The notes below the pieces were generated by a model. It searched no databases. It was not told the DNA's origin and was given only the letters and a program-made list of their open reading frames with translations. A stretch of DNA of 52,741 nucleotides from Candidatus Pelagibacter sp. (lineage in GTDB: Bacteria; Pseudomonadota; Alphaproteobacteria; Pelagibacterales; Pelagibacteraceae). Every line of letters starts with the position of its first letter. Within the stretch, counting starts at the first letter, position 1. The position numbers and the translations under genes are program-made. The stretch lies in the NCBI GenBank assembly GCA_028139285.1, contig JAOINI010000005.1:1-52741 (forward strand), given 5' to 3'. Below, piece by piece: positions 46,324-52,741 of the stretch.

Positions 46324-47612
46324 ATTTTAAAAGGATCTTCTAATAAAATCGTATCATCTCTTTCAGGACTAGTTGAAATACTTGAAATTTTTGCCCCTAT
46401 AAAATCTTCCAAAGCATAGACATATTTTTTTGCGTTTTCAGGTAAGTCTTTCATATGCCTAATTCCTTGGGTTTTGGTTTTCCATCCTGGAAAAGTTTTA
46501 TAAATAGGCTTGACATTAAATTGATCTTCAGATGCAGAGGGTAAATAATCTATTTTTTTTCCATTAAGTTCGTATTGAATACAAATTTTTATCTCATCCA
46601 TATCATCTAACACATCTAATTTTGTTAAAGCTATACCGTTAATTCCTGAAATCTTAATTGTCTGCCTTACTAAAACTCCATCAAACCAGCCACATCTTCT
46701 TTTCCGTGCCGTTACAGTTCCAAATTCTTTACCTTTTTTTCCTAAACTCTCTCCAATTTTATTGTTTAATTCAGTGGGAAAAGGGCCACTTCCAACTCGA
46801 GTTGTATAAGCCTTTGTAATTCCTAAAATATAATTTAATTTATCAGGGCCTAGACCAGTTCCTGTAGAGGCCATTGAGGGAACTGTATTTGAAGAAGTTA
46901 CGTAAGGGTAGGTCCCATGGTCTACATCAAGCAAAATTCCTTGCGCGCCCTCAAATAGAATTTTTTTTCGATTTTTAATAAACTTGTCTAACTCTATCCA
47001 AACAGGTTTGGCGTATTTTAGTATCTGTGGAGCAATTTTAAGAAGCTTTTTTTTTAGTTCCTCCTTTTTGTAAACTTTTTTATTTAATCCTTTTCTGACT
47101 GCATTGTGATGTGCAAGAACATTTTTTAGTCTACTATCAAGATTACTTTCTGATCTTAAGTCCATTACTCGAATTGATCTTCTACCTACTTTATCCTCAT
47201 AACAAGGTCCTATTCCTCTTCTTGTAGTCCCGATTTTGCTTTTTCCAGCTATATCTTCTCTAATTTCATCCATTTCTTGATGAAATGGAAGAATTAAAGA
47301 TGCAGACTCTGAGATCATAAAATTTTCATCCGTCACACTAATTCCTTTATTTTTAATTTCTTTAATCTCATCTAGCAATGCCCAAGGATCAATTACAACA
47401 CCATTTCCTAAAATTGAAATTTTTTTTTCTCTTACAATTCCAGAAGGCAAAAGTCTTAATTTAAAAATTTTTTTATCGATAACTAATGTATGCCCTGCGT
47501 TGTGCCCTCCTTGAAAGCGGACAACAACATCGGCCTCGCTGGAAAGCCAATCAACTATTTTTCCTTTTCCTTCATCTCCCCATTGAGAACCAACTACAAT
47601 TACATTTTTCAT
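46320..47612 (-). CDS. purA: Adenylosuccinate synthase
   Basis: 430 residues. Joins IMP and aspartate with GTP, the first step from IMP to AMP. Seen: [16 protein letters not shown] with the P-loop, [44 protein letters not shown], and [11 protein letters not shown]. The start shares bases with the thiD stop (TAATG). It is the last gene of the ftsH-folP-glmM-thiD-purA run. Together with guaB it sits at the IMP branch point, but the two are far apart in the window. Complete. Confidence 0.98.
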   Translation of the reverse strand: MKNVIVVGSQWGDEGKGKIVDWLSSEADVVVRFQGGHNAGHTLVIDKKIFKLRLLPSGIVREKKISILGNGVVIDPWALLDEIKEIKNKGISVTDENFMISESASLILPFHQEMDEIREDIAGKSKIGTTRRGIGPCYEDKVGRRSIRVMDLRSESNLDSRLKNVLAHHNAVRKGLNKKVYKKEELKKKLLKIAPQILKYAKPVWIELDKFIKNRKKILFEGAQGILLDVDHGTYPYVTSSNTVPSMASTGTGLGPDKLNYILGITKAYTTRVGSGPFPTELNNKIGESLGKKGKEFGTVTARKRRCGWFDGVLVRQTIKISGINGIALTKLDVLDDMDEIKICIQYELNGKKIDYLPSASEDQFNVKPIYKTFPGWKTKTQGIRHMKDLPENAKKYVYALEDFIGAKISSISTSPERDDTILLEDPFKI

Positions 47613-48424
47613 TATTTAAACTCTTTTTTTAATTCAATTGAATTTAGATGGTTTATAGGACCATGACCCTTTCCGTATTTAGGACCAGATCCTATGGCGT
47701 GATTAACATATTTAATGCCTAACTCACAGGACTTTATTATAGGTTTTCCACAAGTTAAGAATGTTGTTATCGCACTTGATAGAGTACATCCAGTACCATG
47801 TGTGTTCCTTGTATTTATTTTTTTATTTTTAAAAATTTTTAAATCTTTTTTATTTAAGAAAACGTCATTAATATATTTTGATTTATTATGACCACCCTTC
47901 AAAAGTACATTTTTTGCTCCCATGTCTAAAAGTTTGTTAGCTGAATGAATCATGTCCTCAACATTTTTAATATTAATTTTAGTTAATTCCTCAGCTTCCG
48001 GTATATTAGGTGTAATTAAAAAAGTATTTTCTAATAATTTTTCTTTTAAAGTTTTAATCGCTCGTTGATTTATTAATTTAGCTCCACCTTTTGCTACCAT
48101 CACTGGATCTAGTACAATTTTTTTTGTTTTTATTTTTTTTATCGCCTTGACTACTGATAATATGACTTTTGATGAGTGAAGCATTCCGATTTTGACTGCA
48201 TCCGGCGCAATGTCTTTGCTTGAGAATAAAATTTGTTTTTCAATCTCTTTATGGTGAATAGGTAAAACTGATTTTACTCCAGTAGTATTCTGTGAAGTTA
48301 TAGCAGTTATTGCAGTCATTGCATAACCTCCTAAAGATGTAATTGTTTTTATATCAGCTTGTATCCCTGCTCCACCAGATGAGTCTGATCCGGCAATAAT
48401 TAAAATTTTAGATTTTAGTTTCAA
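47612..48424 (-). CDS. thiD: Hydroxymethylpyrimidine (phosphate) kinase
   Basis: 270 residues. Phosphorylates HMP and HMP-P for thiamine synthesis. Ribokinase-like: [57 protein letters not shown] and the catalytic DRN-like [13 protein letters not shown]. It overlaps glmM by ATGA. No other thi gene is in the window. Cultured SAR11 need HMP rather than whole thiamine, and a stand-alone thiD fits HMP salvage; that role is inferred. Confidence 0.95.
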   Translation of the reverse strand: MKLKSKILIIAGSDSSGGAGIQADIKTITSLGGYAMTAITAITSQNTTGVKSVLPIHHKEIEKQILFSSKDIAPDAVKIGMLHSSKVILSVVKAIKKIKTKKIVLDPVMVAKGGAKLINQRAIKTLKEKLLENTFLITPNIPEAEELTKINIKNVEDMIHSANKLLDMGAKNVLLKGGHNKSKYINDVFLNKKDLKIFKNKKINTRNTHGTGCTLSSAITTFLTCGKPIIKSCELGIKYVNHAIGSGPKYGKGHGPINHLNSIELKKEFK

Positions 48425-49755
48425 TTTATTATTGATCTTTTAATTTTTTGAATGCATTTAACAATTAAACTTTTATTGTGCGACTCTGCCATGACTCTTA
48501 TTTTTGGTTCCGTTCCAGATTTTCTAACTAGTATTCTACCATTATTTCCCATTTGCTTATTCGCTAATCTTATAGCGCTTCTACACTTAAAACTATTCAA
48601 AATATTTTTATCTCTAACCACTATATTTTCTAATATTTGTGGCAAAGGTTTAAAAACATTTAACAATTTACTGGCTTTAATTCCTTTTCTTAAAGAAAAT
48701 AATACTTCTAATGCAACCAATAATCCATCTCCTGTAGTGGCAAATTTTCCTAAAATGATATGTCCAGATTGTTCACCACCTAAATTAAAATTTAATTTTT
48801 TCATCTTCTCTTTGACATATCTATCTCCAACTTTTGCTCTAAAAAAATTTATTTGCTCTTTTTTTAAAAATTGTTCTAAACCAAAGTTTGACATTAGAGT
48901 TCCAATAACACCACCTTTTAAAATTTTTTTAGCTTTCCATCGTCTGGCAAGCATCGCAATAATTTGGTCTCCATCTATAACCTTTCCATTTTCATCACAC
49001 ATAATTATTCTATCAGCATCACCATCAAAAGAGATGCCAACGTTTGCTTTATATTTTTTAACAAAAAATTTAATTTTTGAGGGATAAGTTGATCCACATT
49101 TATAATTTATGTTTAACCCATTAGGTTTCACTCCAATAGTTATAACTTTTGCACCTAGCTCCCTTAGCAACTTAGGAGCGGCTTTATAACAGGCTCCATT
49201 GGCACAATCTAAAACAATCTTAGTGCCCTTTAAATTAAAATTTTTGGGAAAATTACTTTTTAAAATTTTGATATATTTTTCGTTACCATCTTCTAATCGT
49301 TTTACTCTACCAAGAGACTTAGGATTAGTTAGTTGTTTTGTATTTTTAGCATCTATTAACTTTTCAATTTTCTTTTCTATTTTATCCGATAATTTCATTC
49401 CGTCTGGTCCAAATAATTTTAAGCCATTGTCATGATAAGGATTATGTGATGCTGTTATCATAATTCCCATATTAGCTCTCATAGATTTTGTTAGCATTGC
49501 GAGGCCATTAGTCGGTAAAGGACCAAGTGTAAAAACATGCATTCCTCCAGAGACAAGACCTGATACTAATGCTGGTTCCAGAGTGTATCCAGAGAGTCTT
49601 GTGTCTTTAGCTATTACTGCTATCTGCTTATTTTTTTTTTGATTCTTGAAATATGTACCTGATGCTAATCCAAATTTAAAAAATTTCTCTCCAGTTATGT
49701 TTCCTTGGTTAACTGTTCCTCTAATTCCGTCAGTACCAAAATATTTATTTTTCAT
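48421..49755 (-). CDS. glmM: Phosphoglucosamine mutase
   Basis: 444 residues. Interconverts glucosamine-6-P and glucosamine-1-P for UDP-GlcNAc, hence peptidoglycan and LPS. Catalytic phosphoserine Ser103 in ITASHNPYHDNGLKLFG; metal loop SFDGDADRIIMCD; sugar loop GGEQSGHI; phosphate loop RKSGTEPKIRVM. N-terminal FGTDGIRGTVN is typical of GlmM. It overlaps folP by ATGA and thiD by ATGA. The ftsH-folP-glmM order is widespread in proteobacteria. Confidence 0.97.
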   Translation of the reverse strand: MKNKYFGTDGIRGTVNQGNITGEKFFKFGLASGTYFKNQKKNKQIAVIAKDTRLSGYTLEPALVSGLVSGGMHVFTLGPLPTNGLAMLTKSMRANMGIMITASHNPYHDNGLKLFGPDGMKLSDKIEKKIEKLIDAKNTKQLTNPKSLGRVKRLEDGNEKYIKILKSNFPKNFNLKGTKIVLDCANGACYKAAPKLLRELGAKVITIGVKPNGLNINYKCGSTYPSKIKFFVKKYKANVGISFDGDADRIIMCDENGKVIDGDQIIAMLARRWKAKKILKGGVIGTLMSNFGLEQFLKKEQINFFRAKVGDRYVKEKMKKLNFNLGGEQSGHIILGKFATTGDGLLVALEVLFSLRKGIKASKLLNVFKPLPQILENIVVRDKNILNSFKCRSAIRLANKQMGNNGRILVRKSGTEPKIRVMAESHNKSLIVKCIQKIKRSIIN

Positions 49756-50816
49756 TTATCAAATAATATTTTATTAAAAACTAATATTCCTTGTTTAATT
49801 TCAAGCACATTATGAACTCTAAAAATTTGAACTCCTTGCGACAACAGGTATAAAACTGATGCCATAGTTCCACCAATTCTCTCTTTGCTATCATATGAAT
49901 CTGCTATTTGGTTAATAAATTTTTTTCTAGAAGTTCCAATTAAAATTGGAAGTCCTAAGCTATGAAACAAAGATATTTTAGAAATTAAAGTCAAATTATG
50001 TTTCAAAGTTTTACCAAAACCTATGCCCGGATCTAATATTATTTTTCTATCGGAAAATTTATTTTTAATATTTTCCTCAAAAAAATCATAAATATCTAAT
50101 AAAACATTTTTATAATTAGGTTTAATTTGCATTGTATTAGGAGTCCCTTGCATATGATGTAGAACTTTTGATACATTTTTTTTCCTACTTATTCTTATGG
50201 AATTTTGATCATAGTTAAAACCTGATACATCATTTAATAAATCGACACCATAGTTTAAACTATATTTCATTATCTCTGACTTTCTAGTGTCTATTGATAA
50301 GCAGATTTTTTTGTATCTTTTTTTAAATTTTTTTAAAACTCTTTCAATTCTCTTTAATTCGTTTTGTAAACTTGTATCTATTGAACCAGGTCTGGTGGAC
50401 TCTCCTCCTATGTCAATTATTTTAGCCCCACTTTTGACCATATAGTTTATATGTTTAAAAGATTTACTTTCTTTATTAAATTTTCCTCCATCAGAAAAAC
50501 TATCTGGTGTTAAGTTCAAAATTCCCATTATAGTAGGTCTAGAAAAATTAACATATTTTAAAAAATTTCTACGTCTTGAAATTATATTTTTGATATCTAA
50601 ATTAATTTTTTTTTTTTCATTTTTATTGAGAAGTTTAATATCTCTAATATTAATATACTTACTTTTAATAACTTTTTTTCTTCTTGTGAAAATTTCAAGA
50701 GAGGTAAATGCTATATTATTATTGCCACATAGTGGTAACGCGATCTTATTTTTAATTAACTTTTTTGCTTGATTGCCGTAAAAAAAATTACACGCCCTTG
50801 TGTAATATTTTATCAT
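49752..50816 (-). CDS. folP: Dihydropteroate synthase with N-terminal extension
   Basis: 354 residues against about 280 for E. coli. The DHPS barrel starts near residue 94: TIMGILNLTPDSFSDGG, DIGGESTRPGS, SIDTRKSEIM, LDPGIGFGKTLKHN and IGTSRKKFI. It condenses pABA with dihydropterin pyrophosphate for folate. The first about 90 residues (including ALPLCGNNNIAFTSLEIFTR) form an extension seen in some alphaproteobacterial FolP proteins, of no known role. It starts five bases after the ftsH stop and overlaps glmM. Confidence 0.94.
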   Translation of the reverse strand: MIKYYTRACNFFYGNQAKKLIKNKIALPLCGNNNIAFTSLEIFTRRKKVIKSKYINIRDIKLLNKNEKKKINLDIKNIISRRRNFLKYVNFSRPTIMGILNLTPDSFSDGGKFNKESKSFKHINYMVKSGAKIIDIGGESTRPGSIDTSLQNELKRIERVLKKFKKRYKKICLSIDTRKSEIMKYSLNYGVDLLNDVSGFNYDQNSIRISRKKNVSKVLHHMQGTPNTMQIKPNYKNVLLDIYDFFEENIKNKFSDRKIILDPGIGFGKTLKHNLTLISKISLFHSLGLPILIGTSRKKFINQIADSYDSKERIGGTMASVLYLLSQGVQIFRVHNVLEIKQGILVFNKILFDK

Positions 50817-50820
50817 TTAT

Positions 50821-52716
50821 TTAGATTGCAGGTTTTGGTTTTAATCCTAATGAACCAAGAGCTGAGGAAGACTTTCCATTTTCGTTTTCATCTTCCTTAA
50901 AAGATCTAGTAGGTTTAATATTCTTAAGTATTAAGTCTCTAATTTCATCACCAGACAAAGTTTCATAAATCAGTAATGCTTTAGCAATTTTATGCAAATC
51001 GTCAATTTTTTCTGTTAAAATTTTTCTTGCTCTTTCGTAACCTTTATCAACTATTTTCTTTACTTCTATGTCTATTTTTTTTGCAGTCTCTTCAGACATA
51101 TTTTGCTGTTTAGTAACAGATCTTCCTAGAAATACCTCTTCTTCATTTTCTCCGTATGCTATTGTACCTAACTCAGTGCTCATTCCGTATTTGGTCACCA
51201 TATTTTTTGCCATTTTTGTTACCATATCAATGTCAGAAGAAGCTCCTGAAGTAACTTTATCATGGCCGAAAATTATTTCTTCAGCTATTCTGCCCCCCAT
51301 TGCAACTGCAATGTCAGCATGCATTTTTTCTCTTGTCACTGACAATTGATCCCTTTCGGGTAATCTCATTACCATTCCTAAGGCTCTTCCTCTTGGAATA
51401 ATTGTAGCTTTGTGTATTGGATCAGAAGCACTTTCATTTAAGGCAACGATTGCATGACCGCCTTCATGATAAGCTGTTAATTTTTTCTCATCTTCAGACA
51501 TTACCATAGACCTTCTTTCAGCTCCCATCATAACCTTATCTTTAGCCTCCTCTATATCTGACATAGTTACAACTCTTTTATTTTTTCTTGCAGCAAGTAA
51601 AGCAGACTCGTTAATTAAATTAGCAAGATCTGCTCCTGAAAAACCTGGTGTTCCTCTTGCAATAGTTCTAAGCTTAACATCTGGGCCTGTATTAATTTTT
51701 TTTACATGAACTTTTAAAATTGCTTCTCTTCCAATAATATCTGGGTTTCCAACTACGACCTGTCTGTCAAATCTTCCTGGTCTTAATAAAGCTGGATCAA
51801 GAACATCTGGCCTGTTAGTTGCAGCTATTAGAATTATACCTTCGTTGGTATCGAAACCATCCATTTCAACAAGCAATTGGTTAAGAGTTTGCTCTCTCTC
51901 ATCATTACCTCCACCTAAACCTGCACCTCTACTTCTGCCTACGGCATCAATCTCGTCAATGAAAATAATACATGGTGAATGTTTTTTCCCTTGCTCAAAC
52001 ATATCTCTAACTCTTGAAGCTCCTACTCCAACAAACATTTCAACAAAGTCAGATCCAGATATAGAAAAGAATGGTACATTAGCTTCACCTGCGATAGCTT
52101 TTGCTAAAAGAGTTTTGCCTGTTCCTGGAGGACCAATTAAAAGAGCACCCTTTGGTATTTTTCCACCCAATCGGCTAAATTTTTTAGGATCTTTTAAAAA
52201 TTCAACTATCTCCTCAACTTCCTCTTTAGCTTCTTCAACTCCTGCAACATCATTAAATGTTACTTTTCCTTGAGCTTGATTTAATAATTTAGCTTTAGAT
52301 CTTCCAAATCCCATTGCACCGCCTTTGCCTCCTTGCATTTGACGCATAAAAAATATCCAAACACCAATTAGTAAAAGCATTGGAAACCATGATAATAAAA
52401 TACCTAGCAGTGAAGGCATCTTATCTTCTTGTGGTGATGCAATTATACTTACTCCTTTTGATGAGAGTTTATCAACAAGTTCTGGATAGTTCGGAGAAAA
52501 AGTTTTAAAAGTTTTACCATCAGCTAAAACTCCAGAAATATTGTTACCTTGTATTTGAACCTCTACAACTCGACCTGCGTCGACCTCATTCAGAAAATTA
52601 GAGAACGCTAAAGAGTTTTTTTCAGAATTTATTTTGCTAGGGTCTTGAAACATATTAAAAAGACCTACAGAGAGTAGGACAATTATGACCCACATGACTA
52701 AATTTTTTACATTCAT
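50821..52716 (-). CDS. ftsH: ATP-dependent zinc metalloprotease FtsH
   Basis: 631 residues, membrane-bound AAA protease that removes damaged membrane proteins and, in other bacteria, sigma-32. Two N-terminal spans (about residues 5-22 and 103-123) enclose a periplasmic domain. AAA domain: Walker A GPPGTGKT (195-202), Walker [12 protein letters not shown], pore FVEMFVG and second region of homology [14 protein letters not shown]. Zinc motif H417-E-G-G-H421. It heads the ftsH-folP-glmM-thiD-purA run; only 25 bases of upstream sequence remain in the window, so its promoter is out of view. Confidence 0.98.
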   Translation of the reverse strand: MNVKNLVMWVIIVLLSVGLFNMFQDPSKINSEKNSLAFSNFLNEVDAGRVVEVQIQGNNISGVLADGKTFKTFSPNYPELVDKLSSKGVSIIASPQEDKMPSLLGILLSWFPMLLLIGVWIFFMRQMQGGKGGAMGFGRSKAKLLNQAQGKVTFNDVAGVEEAKEEVEEIVEFLKDPKKFSRLGGKIPKGALLIGPPGTGKTLLAKAIAGEANVPFFSISGSDFVEMFVGVGASRVRDMFEQGKKHSPCIIFIDEIDAVGRSRGAGLGGGNDEREQTLNQLLVEMDGFDTNEGIILIAATNRPDVLDPALLRPGRFDRQVVVGNPDIIGREAILKVHVKKINTGPDVKLRTIARGTPGFSGADLANLINESALLAARKNKRVVTMSDIEEAKDKVMMGAERRSMVMSEDEKKLTAYHEGGHAIVALNESASDPIHKATIIPRGRALGMVMRLPERDQLSVTREKMHADIAVAMGGRIAEEIIFGHDKVTSGASSDIDMVTKMAKNMVTKYGMSTELGTIAYGENEEEVFLGRSVTKQQNMSEETAKKIDIEVKKIVDKGYERARKILTEKIDDLHKIAKALLIYETLSGDEIRDLILKNIKPTRSFKEDENENGKSSSALGSLGLKPKPAI

Positions 52717-52741
52717 AATACTTAAATAATCATTAATATTT

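Noticed and set aside
1..52741. CRISPR arrays, transposases, integrases, restriction or toxin genes
   Set aside because: None seen; no spaced direct repeats or matching protein motifs in any frame read.

Overview
This window looks like a stretch of chromosome from a streamlined, AT-rich marine alphaproteobacterium of the SAR11 group (Candidatus Pelagibacter type). The inference rests on the low GC visible throughout, genes that abut or overlap by 1-12 bases, a proteorhodopsin followed by a 2Fe-2S ferredoxin and a ferredoxin reductase, an alphaproteobacterial-type DksA with most zinc cysteines lost, rluD next to rpoH, and a lone thiD. No gene-free stretch exceeds 300 bases; the longest is the proteorhodopsin/prpE divergent region of about 227 bases. 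No insertion sequence, CRISPR array, prophage or rRNA gene was seen.

Layout. 1-5885 (minus): psd-pssA-rlmE-guaB-TPR-guaA-panB, a tight run for phosphatidylethanolamine synthesis, 23S rRNA methylation and GMP synthesis; panB runs off the left edge. 5950-7164 (plus): icd. 7157-18132 (minus): GT39-like and GT2 glycosyltransferases, a GFA-family protein, a P-loop kinase of the glycerate kinase type, a TolC-like channel, recA, aldehyde dehydrogenase, DUF779 protein and alaS. 18206-18628 (plus): dksA behind a good sigma-70 promoter. 18625-21559 (minus): blue-tuned proteorhodopsin, a strong terminator, then a 44-residue membrane protein, ferredoxin, ferredoxin-NADP reductase and a glutathione transferase. 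21787-27994: prpE, pyrC (minus), ygfZ, tRNA-Leu(GAG) and a small membrane ORF (minus), nadA-nadC. 27983-34407 (minus): sppA-glyQ-glyS-ppdK. 34554-40310: ispB, pdxH (minus), aroC, then xseB-ispA-dxs (minus). 40332-44309 (plus): tsaC, an ABC-2 exporter pair, a putative Fe(II)/2-oxoglutarate oxygenase and a GT17 glycosyltransferase, ending at tRNA-Arg(TCG) (minus). 44416-46323 (plus): rluD, rpoH. 46320-52716 (minus): ftsH-folP-glmM-thiD-purA.

How the genes work together. Most are core metabolism: purines (guaA, guaB, purA), pyrimidines (pyrC), NAD (nadA, nadC), isoprenoids for quinone and probably retinal (dxs, ispA, ispB), aromatic amino acids (aroC), cofactors (panB, folP, thiD, pdxH), tRNA charging (alaS, glyQS) and carbon entry (icd, prpE, ppdK, aldehyde dehydrogenase, probable glycerate kinase). 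The most interesting part is the light/redox block at 18.6-21.7 kb. The proteorhodopsin leader carries overlapping inverted repeats that could be an operator or an RNA switch, and a strong terminator separates the pump from the ferredoxin module. The likely accessory parts are 15.4-18.1 kb and 41.3-44.3 kb, both with glycosyltransferases. I did not identify a wholly new system with confidence; the best candidates are the proteorhodopsin leader plus its membrane microprotein, and the exporter/oxygenase/GT17 cassette.
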